Notes under the pieces: model-generated | Database searches by the model: none | Told to the model about the DNA's origin: nothing | Seen by the model: the letters and a program-made list of their open reading frames with translations, nothing else | Part shown: one piece after another, positions 19,805-28,615 of the stretch | How positions within the stretch are numbered: the stretch's first letter is position 1 | Layout of the letters: each line of letters opens with the position of its first letter | Source: Xaviernesmea rhizosphaerae | GTDB lineage: Bacteria; Pseudomonadota; Alphaproteobacteria; Rhizobiales; Rhizobiaceae | Direction of reading: 5' to 3' | Assembly (NCBI RefSeq): GCF_001938945.1 | Contig: NZ_MKIO01000025.1 | Span: 121,319-185,318, forward strand | DNA: 64,000 nucleotides | Position numbers and translations under genes: made by a program

Positions 19805-20212
19805 ATGCACCACGATCAGGTTAGAGAGGCTCTTCTCCTGAAGGTCGAGAGAATGTCCGGCCTGCTGCGCAGCCGCGACCCGTCCATCGTCGACGAACTC
19901 TGGTCGGATGGCTTTCGCCTGGTCGGATCGGAGGTCGGCGAAATGGCCACGAGCCGCGAACAGCTCGTGGCTCTGTTCCGGAAGCTGTTCACGCGCACCG
20001 TCCGCTACGCCTTTGATTTCCCGATTGTCGAAGTCGATGTCGACGGGAATGTTGCCTGGCTCTTTGCCGAAGGCGCTCTGCTTGCCGATGATGGGGAGAA
20101 AAGCGAACGCCTTCCCTATCGACTGACGGCAGTCTTCACCTTCGCGGACGAGCGCTGGCGCTGGCGGCTCTTCTCGGGCGCAGAGCCGGCCCCTTCTTTG
20201 GAGGCTCCATAG
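19805..20212 (+). CDS. DUF4440 / SnoaL-like nuclear transport factor 2 family protein
   Basis: 135-aa single-domain protein of the NTF2-like cone fold. The pattern of an N-terminal helix, LWSDGFRLVGSEVGEMATSREQLVALF, and a C-terminal strand pair (YRLTAVFTFADERWRWRLFSG) fits the DUF4440/SnoaL-like group. These bind small ligands or act as isomerases; no function can be assigned. It converges on the SRAP gene. Confidence 0.75.
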   Translation: MHHDQVREALLLKVERMSGLLRSRDPSIVDELWSDGFRLVGSEVGEMATSREQLVALFRKLFTRTVRYAFDFPIVEVDVDGNVAWLFAEGALLADDGEKSERLPYRLTAVFTFADERWRWRLFSGAEPAPSLEAP

Positions 20213-20326
20213 GACGCCGGACTGACAATCCCATGCCGTCCAATGGTTCCGCATCTGTTTGCGCATCGGACGAGCCGCGACCTGTCCTTCAATCCGCCGC
20301 CGTTGTCTTCTTTCCCTTCGACGTCC

Positions 20327-21139
20327 TTAAAACAGCGAGAGCTGCGTCTGTGCGGGCTCCGCGGGAACCTCGTCCTCGCCGGGTCTCGACCTGCCGGATG
20401 CCTTGGAGTGGGGCGCCTTCTGCGGCTTGGCCGTGAGCGGCACGAGCTCGGCCGGCAGCTGCAGCTCCGGCCCATCCTGAGAGGCCGAATTGACCCGGTC
20501 GGACACAGGGATGGCTTCCAGCACCTCGTCGGCCAGCGGTGCGAGGAGGTCGGCCACGGCGCGTGGCTCCTGCGTGCGGCAATCCAGCCAGCGGGCGTAA
20601 TCCTCCGGCTTGAGGATGACGGGCATGCGCGCATGGATCGGCGCGAGCGCCGCATTGGCCGCCGTGGTCAGAATGGCCGCCGTGTCAACCTCGCTGCCAT
20701 CGGGCGAGGCCCAGCATTCCATCAAGCCGGCAAAGGCCATGAGGCCGCCCTCGCGCGGGCGGATGAAGAAAGGCTGCGCCCGCTCGCCCTTGCCCGCCTT
20801 GCGCCATTCATAGAAGCCGTTGGCCGGAAGCAGCACGCGGCGGTGGCGCAGCGCGGCGCGGAACGAGGCCTTCTCGAACACGGTTTCGCTGCGGGCATTG
20901 ATAACGAGCGGGAAATCGCGCGGATCCTTGATGAAGCCGGGAACGAAGCCCCAGCGCACCAGCCCGGCACGCCATGGCGCGCGGTTGGAGCCCGGCAGCC
21001 CCGTCGGCGCGGCCATCACCGCGAGAACGGGCTGTGTCGGCGCAATATTGTAGCGCGGCGCCAGCCGGTCGAGATCGAGGCCGCCGAAATGCGCGGCCAG
21101 TTCCTGAAGATCGGCCGTCAGCGCAAAGCGTCCGCACAT
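20327..21139 (-). CDS. SOS response-associated peptidase (SRAP, YedK/HMCES family)
   Basis: 270-aa protein that forms a thiazolidine crosslink with abasic sites in single-stranded DNA through Cys2 (MCGRF), shielding them during replication. Other family marks are the Asn in INARSETVFEKASFR, the active-site Glu in NGFYEWRKAGKG, and the His in HARMPVIL. The C-terminal 50 residues (Lys/Pro-rich) are a tail seen in many alphaproteobacterial members. A direct LexA site is not evident upstream. Confidence 0.94.
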   Translation of the reverse strand: MCGRFALTADLQELAAHFGGLDLDRLAPRYNIAPTQPVLAVMAAPTGLPGSNRAPWRAGLVRWGFVPGFIKDPRDFPLVINARSETVFEKASFRAALRHRRVLLPANGFYEWRKAGKGERAQPFFIRPREGGLMAFAGLMECWASPDGSEVDTAAILTTAANAALAPIHARMPVILKPEDYARWLDCRTQEPRAVADLLAPLADEVLEAIPVSDRVNSASQDGPELQLPAELVPLTAKPQKAPHSKASGRSRPGEDEVPAEPAQTQLSLF

Positions 21140-21353
21140 GCTCCGTCATTCCCTTCTTATCGGGCCCCTCTTATCCGGCCCGCTCCGATACCGTCCAGGG
21201 CGCCGGCGCGACCGTGCCCGGCCTGACCGGGACCAGCCCGACTTTAACCGCTTTGCAGGGTCATGGCTCTTTCGACAAGATAAGCGCTGCGCGAGCCGAT
21301 ACAATGCACACGAATCGTCGCCTTGCCGGCCCTGAAGCCGCTACCGGATTGCC

Positions 21354-21776
21354 ATGACTGCCAGCCAGCCTCATCTCGCCTCCTCGGCCATTCTCATCCG
21401 GGGGGATCGCTATCTGCTCGTGCGCCGGTCCAAGCCGCCGTCTGCCGCCATGTATGCCTTTCCCGGTGGACGGGCGGAGCCGGGGGAGACGCCGGCCGAC
21501 ACCGCGCTGCGGGAGTTTCATGAGGAAACGGGCATCCTTGCCCGCAACGCCCGCCTGTTCGCCACCTATGACCTGCCGCCGCTTTCGGCTGACGGGCCGG
21601 GGATGCGCCATTTTTTTCTCTCGGTCTTCCTGGTGGAGGCCGAGGACGACGCGCAGGCCATTGCCGGCGACGATGCGGAAAGCCTCGGCTGGTTCACGGC
21701 GCGCGAGATCGACGACCTTCCGGCGCCAGACAGCGTGCGCGACTGCATTGCCCGGCTGGAGGCGGCACGCGCATGA
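21354..21776 (+). CDS. NUDIX hydrolase
   Basis: 140-aa pyrophosphohydrolase of the Nudix superfamily. The Nudix box starts with Gly39 (GGRAEPGET, then REFHEETGI ending at residue 61). Substrate cannot be predicted; ADP-ribose-type or nucleotide-sugar cleavage is possible. Its stop overlaps the start of the next gene by 4 nt (ATGA), so the two are probably translated together. Confidence 0.9.
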   Translation: MTASQPHLASSAILIRGDRYLLVRRSKPPSAAMYAFPGGRAEPGETPADTALREFHEETGILARNARLFATYDLPPLSADGPGMRHFFLSVFLVEAEDDAQAIAGDDAESLGWFTAREIDDLPAPDSVRDCIARLEAARA

Positions 21777-22294
21777 GGAATAGTGCCAAGTGGATCGACT
21801 CGGCACGGGCATGCATCACTGTCCTGTTTTGCTCCAGCCTCGCAGCAGCAGCCCCACTGCCCGCGACTGCGCAGCTGACCGAGGTGCAGACCAAGGCGCC
21901 CGGCGCGGCGCGCCAGGAGAACACGACCCCTTCCGGCGCTCCGTCTTCGGGCGCGCAGACCGCGGCCCCTGCGACACCGCAGAGCCAGCCGGCGGCCTAT
22001 GATCCACGGCTGATGCGCCTCGCCGAGATCCTCGGCTCCGTCCATTATTTGCGCACGCTGTGCGCCAGCCCGGATGCCGGCGACTGGCGCCAGAGCATGG
22101 AGGCGCTGATCGCCCAGGAAGCCCGCAACGAGGAGGAGCGCCGCACGCGCCTCACAGCCGCCTTCAACCGGGGCTATCGATCCTTCGCCTCGGTCTACAC
22201 GCAATGCACCGCAGCAGCGGTGGAGGCCGAACGGCAGTACCGTGCCGAAGGTGCAACACTGGCGGCGGAAATCGTTGCGCGCTTCGGGAATTAA
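21773..22294 (+). CDS. TIGR02301 family protein
   Basis: 173-aa exported protein of unknown function found in Rhizobiales. An N-terminal signal region (ACITVLFCSSLAAAAPLPATA) is followed by a Pro/Ala/Thr-rich linker and a helical domain beginning YDPRLMRLAEILGSVHYLR. The family usually follows a Nudix gene in the same order. A sequence matching a CtrA box overlaps its stop codon (22291-22305). Confidence 0.8.
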   Translation: MRNSAKWIDSARACITVLFCSSLAAAAPLPATAQLTEVQTKAPGAARQENTTPSGAPSSGAQTAAPATPQSQPAAYDPRLMRLAEILGSVHYLRTLCASPDAGDWRQSMEALIAQEARNEEERRTRLTAAFNRGYRSFASVYTQCTAAAVEAERQYRAEGATLAAEIVARFGN

Positions 22295-22305
22295 CGGGTA
22301 ATTAA
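22291..22305. promoter_or_regulatory. Possible CtrA-binding site
   Basis: TTAA-CGGGTAA-TTAA followed by C matches the alphaproteobacterial CtrA consensus TTAA-N7-TTAA. It overlaps the stop codon of the TIGR02301 gene and lies about 380 bp upstream of the next plus-strand gene. Confidence 0.35.
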
Positions 22306-22686
22306 CCTCTTTTGCGGGTGCAGCATATCGTTTCGGGAAAAGGCTGCTAAACTCGTTAAGATCGTGGTAAGGAAGTGACAGCACGGGGCTTGCATCCGCG
22401 ACCTTTCGCGAACATGCCCGCCCCTGCCCGAGGTCGTCTCTGCACAGGGTCGTCGTTTCGCATGGTCGCATTACAGGCTGCCCGAGCCGTCTGGCGGTGG
22501 GAGACGACGGGGCGCTGGAAGCGATACCAGGGGATCGGGTTGAGGCTTGGGGTGACGGCGGCGGCAAACGGGCGCCTGCCCGTCCCAGGGCATCGAGCCC
22601 GGCAACGGGATGTATGACGTGAGAAAGTGACCGTTTCGGATGCGCCAATGCCCCGAAATGGTCCGCGAGTGAAGGCGTAAGACAGC
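22306..22686. other. Intergenic region without a recognised gene
   Basis: About 380 bp between the TIGR02301 gene and the next small gene. The first 80 bases are less GC-rich and follow the CtrA-like box; the rest shows no gene I can support. Confidence 0.4.
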
Positions 22687-22956
22687 ATGGAACGGATGAT
22701 GGAACCCAATCTCAGCGACATCGACGACATGATTGTCCATGAAAAGATGCAGGCCGCCATGGAGCATCAGAACGAAGCCTGGGCCGACGGCATGGCCGAT
22801 GGCATCGAGCCCGAGATCATCGCCGATGCGGCCATTGCGCTGGCCATGCGCGAGACCATTCGCCTGCGCGGCGAAGACGGCGCGGAGGCCATGCTGGTGG
22901 CCGTGCGCGAGCGCATGCTGGCGGGTGAATTCTCCCCGCCGCGTTCGCTGCAATAG
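22687..22956 (+). CDS. Hypothetical protein, 89 aa
   Basis: Acidic, helical, Met-rich small protein (MEPNLSDIDDMIVHEKMQAA, later EIIADAAIALAMRETIRLRG). No membrane segment or signal. The ATG three codons later (22696) is an alternative start. A degenerate dispersed repeat follows directly. Function unknown; composition and codon pattern look like a real gene. Confidence 0.6.
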   Translation: MERMMEPNLSDIDDMIVHEKMQAAMEHQNEAWADGMADGIEPEIIADAAIALAMRETIRLRGEDGAEAMLVAVRERMLAGEFSPPRSLQ

Positions 22957-23054
22957 CGTATCCGGCCGAAAGCCGGGAACCGGATTTCGGGGCGACCCGA
23001 TGCGGAGACGAAACGAGAGCATCGGACCGCGCTGCGGTTTTCCTCCGATCCTCT
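22957..23054. repeat. Degenerate dispersed rhizobial repeat, copy 2
   Basis: Has GGGAACCGGATTTCGG in the core, CCGATGCGGAGACGAAA as the tail, then a second module starting GAGCATCGGACCGCGC and closing TCCGATCCTCT. It fills the gap between the 89-aa gene and the secreted protein gene. Confidence 0.6.
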
Positions 23055-23087
23055 GAGACCACCCCGAAGACGATCAAGAAGAGTGCG

Positions 23088-23918
23088 ATGACCCGCTTCA
23101 CGACGCTCCGCCCGTTCAGGCCCCGCCTGTCCGAGAGCCAGACCGCTGGTCGGCGCCGTGGAGGCCTTGCCTTGCTGGTGGCCGGCCTGGCCCTGGCTGC
23201 CAGCCTGCCCGGCCCGGCCCTGGCGCTCAGCGATCTGCAGACCATTCCGGGCGATCCGCCGCAGGATGCGCAGGCCGCGCAGCCCGGCTCGCCGGCTGAA
23301 CCCACTGATCCCAAGGCTCCGGCTCCCAAGGCACCGGAGACATCGCCGGCGCCGAAGAACGCCAAGGATGGCGCGCGCGACGCCATTCCCCTGCCCGATC
23401 CGCTGGTGAACAAGCCGGCTGCGCCGAATGCGGCGGCGGGCGAGGCGCAGAAGCCGGTCGAGGTGCTGACAGACGTTTCCAAGATCCCGGCCCCTGTGGC
23501 CCGCATGCGCCAGCTCCTGGTGGAAGCGGCGGCGTCGGGCGATGTCGAGCGGATGCGCCCGCTGATCGGCAAGGGTCCCACCCAGACCATCATCGGCGAT
23601 GGCGAGGAAGAGGATCCCGTCGAGGCGCTGAAAGGCTTTTCCGGCGACAATGATGGCATCGAGATTCTAGCGATCATGCTGGATCTGATGTCGACAGGCT
23701 TCGTGCGCATGGATGCCGGCACGCCGAACGAGGTCTATGTCTGGCCCTATTTCGTCGCCAAGCCGCTGGAGTCGCTGACGCCGCCGGAAAAGGTCGATCT
23801 CATGCGCCTGGTTACGGCCGGCGACGTGATGTCGATGCAGGAATTCGGCAGCTATAATTTCTACCGCATCGGCATCACGCCCGACGGTCACTGGAAGTTC
23901 CTGACCGGCGGCGACTGA
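23088..23918 (+). CDS. Hypothetical exported protein
   Basis: 276-aa protein with a signal region (GGLALLVAGLALAASLPGPALA, cleaved near residue 47), a Pro/Ala/Lys-rich linker to about residue 115, and a C-terminal folded domain (VARMRQLLVEAAASGDVERM to GHWKFLTGGD). That domain resembles a rhizobial family without known function. Probably periplasmic. The long N-terminal basic stretch before the signal is unusual, so a later start is possible. Confidence 0.7.
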   Translation: MTRFTTLRPFRPRLSESQTAGRRRGGLALLVAGLALAASLPGPALALSDLQTIPGDPPQDAQAAQPGSPAEPTDPKAPAPKAPETSPAPKNAKDGARDAIPLPDPLVNKPAAPNAAAGEAQKPVEVLTDVSKIPAPVARMRQLLVEAAASGDVERMRPLIGKGPTQTIIGDGEEEDPVEALKGFSGDNDGIEILAIMLDLMSTGFVRMDAGTPNEVYVWPYFVAKPLESLTPPEKVDLMRLVTAGDVMSMQEFGSYNFYRIGITPDGHWKFLTGGD

Positions 23919-24116
23919 GCGGGCGTTTCCTGATCCCGATCTGCACCGCTGCGCGGATCGTCCAGCCGGAATGCGCTGCAACTTCCGGCCGTGTTGTGTG
24001 ATGGCGCATAGCCGCGCGCTGCAAAGGATGCTTGCGCGCGACCGTCCTTCGTCCTACCTCTTATGCGAGCCATGCGTGCCGCGCATGTTCGCGCGCCCTG
24101 CCAGAGAGGTCATGCC

Positions 24117-24974
24117 ATGTCAGCCATGCGTCTTGCCGATCGCCGCCTGATCCATGTTACCGGAGCGGATGCGGAAAGCTTCCTCCAGGGGCTGATCACC
24201 ACCGATCTCGGTCAGCTGGGCCCGGACGAGGTCCGCGCCGGCGCGCTTCTGACACCGCAGGGCAAGATCCTGTTCGATTTCCTCGTCAGCCGCCGGCCGG
24301 ACGGCCTGACGATCGAGATCGCCGCCGGCCAGGCCGAGGCCCTGCTCAAGCGGTTGACCATGTACAGGCTGCGCGCGGCGGTCACGCTTGGCGCCGAGCC
24401 CGATCCCATGGTCGCGGTCGGCTTCGACGCCGGGACTGGGGGCCTGCGCGACATCCGCTTCGAAAAGGCCGGCCTGCAACTCTTTCGCCATTACGCTGGC
24501 AATTCCTCGGACCATTCCTCGCAGGACGGCGCGGCGGACTATGACGAGGCGCGCCTGACGGCGGGCATTGCCGAATGCGGCCCGGACTATCCGCCGCAGG
24601 ATGCCTTTCCCCATGATGTCCTGCTCGATCTGAATGGCGGCCTCTCCTTCCGCAAGGGCTGCTATGTCGGGCAGGAGGTGGTCTCCCGCATGCAGCATCG
24701 CGGCACCGCCCGCCGGCGCCTGGTGCTGGTGACAGCAGAGACGGCCCTGCCGGAAAGCGGCGCGCCGGTTCTTTCCGCGGGACGGCCGATCGGCGCGCTG
24801 GGCAGCGTGCGCGGCGCGCGGGGGCTTGCGATCGTGCGGATCGACAAGGTCGGCGATGCGCTGGCCCACGGCCTGCTTCTGACAGCCGGCGAGGTGCCCG
24901 TGACGCTCGCTCTGCCGGCCTGGACCGGCCTGTCCTTCCCGGAAGAGCCCGCCGAGGAAGCCCACCAGCTTTGA
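24117..24974 (+). CDS. ygfZ: Folate-binding protein YgfZ (IbaG/CAF17 family)
   Basis: 285-aa GcvT-like protein that uses tetrahydrofolate and supports assembly or repair of iron-sulphur clusters. The hallmark KGCYVGQE is at 180-187, followed by VVSRMQHRGTARRRL. The N-terminal domain starts LIHVTGADAESFLQGLITTD. I start at ATG 24117 after GAGAGG; an upstream extension lacks similarity. It precedes the HD hydrolase-phosphatase-regulator cluster on the same strand. Confidence 0.9.
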   Translation: MSAMRLADRRLIHVTGADAESFLQGLITTDLGQLGPDEVRAGALLTPQGKILFDFLVSRRPDGLTIEIAAGQAEALLKRLTMYRLRAAVTLGAEPDPMVAVGFDAGTGGLRDIRFEKAGLQLFRHYAGNSSDHSSQDGAADYDEARLTAGIAECGPDYPPQDAFPHDVLLDLNGGLSFRKGCYVGQEVVSRMQHRGTARRRLVLVTAETALPESGAPVLSAGRPIGALGSVRGARGLAIVRIDKVGDALAHGLLLTAGEVPVTLALPAWTGLSFPEEPAEEAHQL

Positions 24975-25311
24975 TCTGGCGAGCGGTTTGATCAGAGCTA
25001 GCCCAAGGCCGGGATACGGCGTGTCGCCACTGGCCTGCGCGCGAGGGTCCCCTCCACTTTCTTCCCCATCCACCCTCTTGCGACCGCCAGCCCTTCAGGC
25101 GGATTTCCTTCCCGAGTGAATCGGCTTAAGGACACCTCAACGACATGCGATGAAACAAGGTCTTGAAGCGCGGGACGCGACTCTGAACGATCGCGACGCG
25201 CTTCAGGGCGGATTGCCTGTCGCCTTGCGTGCGTGTGCCTGCCCGACCCCGCTGGGCAGCGGCGCTTGCCGCCAAACCGATGCGAAGGAACACAGGAGCG
25301 TCGAAAGGTCC
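24975..25311. other. Intergenic region without a recognised gene
   Basis: 337 bp between ygfZ and the HD gene, same strand. It should contain the promoter of the three-gene cluster that follows. No repeat or RNA gene seen. Confidence 0.4.
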
Positions 25312-25947
25312 ATGTCCGCCCCCCGCGCCTGGCAGCGCATGCTCTCCGGCCGCAGGCTCGACCTGCTCGATCCCTCGCCTCTCGATATCGAACTGTCCGA
25401 CATCGCCCATGGGCTGGCGCGCGTGGCGCGCTGGAACGGCCAGACCGCCGGTCCGCATGCCTTTTCCGTGGCGCAGCATTGCGTGGTGGTGGAAGAGATC
25501 TTTCGCCGGCTGAACAAGGCAAGCCCGGCTGACCGCCTGATCGCGCTTTTGCACGATGCGCCGGAATATGTGATCGGCGACATGATCTCCCCCTTCAAGG
25601 CCGTGGTCGGCGGCGGCTACAAGACGGTGGAAAAGCGCATCGAGGCGGCCATTCACCTGCGCTTCGGCCTGCCGGCGAGCGCGACCGCCGCGCTGACGGA
25701 GAAGATCAAGAAGGCCGACCGCGTGGCCGCCTTCTTCGAGGCGACGCTGCTGGCGGGATTTTCCCCCACGGAAGCCGCCGGCTTCTTCGGCCGGCCGCGC
25801 GCGATCACGGCGGAGATGCTGCCGATGGCGCCGCTGCCCGCCCCCGAAGCCCAGGCCTTATTTGCCGAGCGCTTTCACGCGATCGACGCGGAACGCCTTG
25901 CCGCTTCGCCACGCGCAGGACAGTCACGCTCCACGCGGCCGGTATGA
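25312..25947 (+). CDS. HD-domain hydrolase (YfbR-like)
   Basis: 211-aa metal-dependent phosphohydrolase. Histidines His49 and His56 (GPHAFSVAQH) and the HD pair 81-82 (ALLHDAPEYVIGD) fit the YfbR/HDc pattern; YfbR is a 5'-deoxynucleotidase, but the substrate here is not known. I start at ATG 25312 after GAAAGG; the longer frame upstream is not supported. It is the first of three closely spaced genes ending in the NAD regulator, so a nucleotide-related role is likely. Confidence 0.85.
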   Translation: MSAPRAWQRMLSGRRLDLLDPSPLDIELSDIAHGLARVARWNGQTAGPHAFSVAQHCVVVEEIFRRLNKASPADRLIALLHDAPEYVIGDMISPFKAVVGGGYKTVEKRIEAAIHLRFGLPASATAALTEKIKKADRVAAFFEATLLAGFSPTEAAGFFGRPRAITAEMLPMAPLPAPEAQALFAERFHAIDAERLAASPRAGQSRSTRPV

Positions 25948-25960
25948 GAAAGAGACGCAT

Positions 25961-26503
25961 ATGGGCCTGATCGTCGTTTCACCCTTGGCGCGCATCGCGG
26001 AAATGGCCGTGCGCCACCGCTGCGGCGGCATGCTGAGCCTGATGGGCGCGCAGCAGCATTTTCACCGCCCCGCCTGCATTCCGAGAGAGCGTCATCTGCT
26101 GCTGGCGCTCAATGATATCGTCAAGCCCACCGGGCCTCTGATCACACCCGAGGCGCACCATGTCGCGGCCATCCTCGATTTCGCCCGTGGCTGGGATCGC
26201 TCGGCGCCGCTGCTCGTGCATTGCTGGATGGGCGTCTCCCGCTCGCCGGCCGCCGCCCTCCTGATCGCGCTCGCGCTCGCGCCGGACCAGGACGAGGTGG
26301 CGCTGGCGCAGCGGCTGCGCGCCGCCTCCCGCTTTGCCACGCCGAATGCCCGGCTGATCGAACTGGGCGATGCCGCCCTTGGCCGAGAGGGCCGGCTGGT
26401 CGCGGCTGTCGAAGCCCTTGGCCGGGGGGCGGAGGCCGATGGCAATGCGCCCTTTCTCCTGCCCGTGACGGCAGAGGATGCGGCAAGGCCGATCCCCGCA
26501 TGA
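25961..26503 (+). CDS. Tyrosine/dual-specificity phosphatase-like protein
   Basis: 180-aa protein with the CX5R active-site loop HCWMGVSRSP (Cys88, Arg94), as in cysteine-based protein phosphatases. It belongs to a rhizobial group annotated as protein-tyrosine phosphatase. Its start lies 14 bp behind the HD gene and its stop overlaps the NAD regulator start by 4 nt. The substrate is unknown, and the context hints at a small nucleotide or phosphoprotein connected with NAD. Confidence 0.85.
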   Translation: MGLIVVSPLARIAEMAVRHRCGGMLSLMGAQQHFHRPACIPRERHLLLALNDIVKPTGPLITPEAHHVAAILDFARGWDRSAPLLVHCWMGVSRSPAAALLIALALAPDQDEVALAQRLRAASRFATPNARLIELGDAALGREGRLVAAVEALGRGAEADGNAPFLLPVTAEDAARPIPA

Positions 26504-27465
26504 GCGTCGAGATCGGCTTGAACGCCGTCGTGGTTGCGCGGGGGCCGCAGGCGCCGATGATCCTCGCGCTCACCGATGCGGCCGGCGCGCGGCGCGATGC
26601 CCTGCCCTTCGGCCCCTTCGATCCGCAGCGCCACCGCACCTTCGAGACCAGCCTGCGCGATCATGTGGAAGAGCAGACGGCGCTGTCGCTCGGCTACATC
26701 GAGCAGCTCTACACCTTCGGCGACCGCGGCCGGCATCGCGAGCCCGGCGAGGAGACCAAGCATCTGGTCTCGGTCGGCTATCTGGCGCTGGCCCGGCCGG
26801 ACGAGGAGGCGGCCTCGCGGCTGCAGGAGGCAGGCGCGCGCTGGCGCGACTGGTATGCCTATCTGCCTTGGGAGGACTGGCGCGCCGGCCGGCCGGGCCT
26901 GATCGACGCGGTCATTCTGCCCGGCCTCAGCGGCTGGGCGGAGGCCGCCGAGGGCGACCGCGCAGCCCAGCGCCGCGCCCGCATGCGCCTTGCCTTCGGC
27001 CTTGATGACATCCCCTGGGACGAGGAGCGCGTGCTCGAACGCTACGAGCTGCTCTACGAAGCCGGCCTTGTGGGGGAAGCGCTGGCTGATCGTCCCGATG
27101 AGGCCACGGCGTGGCGCGCGGCTCTTCCCACCGCGCCGCTCGGCCGGGCGATGCAGCACGACCATCGCCGCATCGCCGCCACTGCCATTGCCCGCCTGCG
27201 CGCCAAGATCAAATATCGCCCCGTCGTCTTCGAGCTGATGCCGCCCGACTTCACGCTGACGGCGCTGCAGACCATGGTCGAGGCGATCTCCGGGCGGCAT
27301 CTGCACAAGCAGAATTTCCGCCGCCTGGTGGAGGGCGCGGAGTTGGTGGAGCCGACGGGCGCCAGCACGGCCGGCACCGGTGGCCGCCCGGCCGCCCTCT
27401 TCCGCTTCCGCCGGCAGATTCTGGAGGAGCGCCCCGCGCCGGGGCTGAAGCTAGGCAGCCGCTAA
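26500..27465 (+). CDS. nadQ: NAD biosynthesis transcriptional regulator, NadQ/NrtR-like
   Basis: 321-aa regulator with an N-terminal Nudix-like domain (lacking a full Nudix box) and a C-terminal winged helix (FTLTALQTMVEAISGRHLHK, QNFRRLVEGAELVE). It matches the family annotated 'NAD regulator in Alphaproteobacteria' (NadQ), thought to control NAD biosynthesis genes. The start at 26500 overlaps the phosphatase stop (ATGA). The nadABC operon is in this window with a perfect palindrome upstream (34214-34232), its likely target. The family call is good; symbol and target are inferred. Confidence 0.82.
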   Translation: MSVEIGLNAVVVARGPQAPMILALTDAAGARRDALPFGPFDPQRHRTFETSLRDHVEEQTALSLGYIEQLYTFGDRGRHREPGEETKHLVSVGYLALARPDEEAASRLQEAGARWRDWYAYLPWEDWRAGRPGLIDAVILPGLSGWAEAAEGDRAAQRRARMRLAFGLDDIPWDEERVLERYELLYEAGLVGEALADRPDEATAWRAALPTAPLGRAMQHDHRRIAATAIARLRAKIKYRPVVFELMPPDFTLTALQTMVEAISGRHLHKQNFRRLVEGAELVEPTGASTAGTGGRPAALFRFRRQILEERPAPGLKLGSR

Positions 27466-27567
27466 AGCATCGGACCGATAAGTGGGAACCGGTTTTCGGA
27501 CAAATCCGAGGCAAAAACAGAAATCGGGAGCATCGGCCTGTGTATGGTTTCCTGTCCGATGCGCTAG
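27466..27567. repeat. Dispersed rhizobial palindromic repeat, copy 3
   Basis: Starts one base behind the nadQ stop with AGCATCGGACCGATAAGTGG, has AACCGGTTTTCGG and GCAAAAACAGAAAT, then a second module from GGAGCATCGGCCTG to TCCGATGCGCTAG. It separates nadQ from mscS. Confidence 0.85.
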
Positions 27568-27698
27568 CGTGAAGACCGATCGCGGGCCTGATCGGCACCC
27601 GACCGGCAGATTTCGCGGCCCTCCGAAGCCTTTGTCCGGCTTGACGCCTCCGCCTCCCGCCCCATCTCCGTCGCACTGCAACAAAGCTGGAGCCGTCG

Positions 27699-28505
27699 AT
27701 GGACAATCAGGTCTCGGGCGTGATCGTCGCCACGCGAACCGCCTTCACGCAGATCACCGCGCTCGCGGTTCAATATTCCTTCTCGATCCTCGGCGCGATC
27801 ATCCTGCTGATCATCGGCTGGACGCTGGCGCGGCTGATCCACAACTGGGCCTATAGCGGGCTGAAGAAGGTTCACGGCATCGACGAGACGCTGGCGCGCT
27901 TCTTCTCCAACATCATCCGCTATGCGCTGCTGCTTCTCGTCTTCATCACCGTGCTCGGCCAGTTCGGCGTGCAGACCGCCTCGATCATCGCCGCGCTGGG
28001 CGCCGCCGGTCTTGCCATCGGCCTGGCGCTGCAGGGCACGCTGCAGAACATCGCCGCCGGCATCATGCTGCTGGTGCTGCGGCCCTTCCGTGTCGGCGAA
28101 ACCATCCAGACGCCGCAGGTCTCCGGCACCGTGCGCGAGATCGGCCTCTTCGCCACCGAGCTGGTGACGGCCGATGGCGTCTATCTGCTCGCGCCGAATT
28201 CGACGCTGTGGAACGTGCCGGTGACCAATTACAGCCGCGAGGCCACGCGAAAGTTCGACCTAAGCATCACCGTCGCCCGCGAGCAGGTGGACCAGGCGAC
28301 CACGGTGCTCAATGATCTTGCCCGTGCGGACGGTCGCGTGCTCGACGCACCGCCGCCGCGTGTCTTCGTCGACAGCTTCAGCGGCAGCAATGCCACGCTG
28401 ATCCTGCGGGTGTGGATTGGCACCCCGGACTGGTGGAAGACCACGCGCGATCTAACCCACACTGCCCAGGCGCGGCTGGCCATGGAAAACATCGCGGTCA
28501 ACTGA
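27699..28505 (+). CDS. mscS: Small-conductance mechanosensitive channel MscS
   Basis: 268-aa inner-membrane channel opening under membrane tension after osmotic down-shock. Three hydrophobic segments at the N-terminal half; TM3 carries the Gly/Ala-rich pore helix (ALGAAGLAIGLALQGTLQN, then IAAGIMLLVLRPF). The beta domain (VGETIQTPQVSGTVREIGLF, then TELVTADGVYLLAPNS) and the alpha/beta end are present. A shared terminator lies between it and sodC. Confidence 0.94.
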   Translation: MDNQVSGVIVATRTAFTQITALAVQYSFSILGAIILLIIGWTLARLIHNWAYSGLKKVHGIDETLARFFSNIIRYALLLLVFITVLGQFGVQTASIIAALGAAGLAIGLALQGTLQNIAAGIMLLVLRPFRVGETIQTPQVSGTVREIGLFATELVTADGVYLLAPNSTLWNVPVTNYSREATRKFDLSITVAREQVDQATTVLNDLARADGRVLDAPPPRVFVDSFSGSNATLILRVWIGTPDWWKTTRDLTHTAQARLAMENIAVN

Positions 28506-28551
28506 CGCGCGCGGCTTTGGCTTTGTCGCCGGCACCATCAGGACCGTTCAT

Positions 28552-28589
28552 AAAAAAGGGCCAGCCGAAATCGATCGGCGGGCCCTTTT
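28552..28589. terminator. Bidirectional rho-independent terminator between mscS and sodC
   Basis: AAAAGGGCC and GGGCCCTTTT form the stem with an inner AGCCG/CGGC part and an A-rich/T-rich base on both sides, so it can serve the converging mscS and sodC transcripts. Confidence 0.85.
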
Positions 28590-28615
28590 CTCCATTGAAA
28601 CAGAGACTTGCTCGA

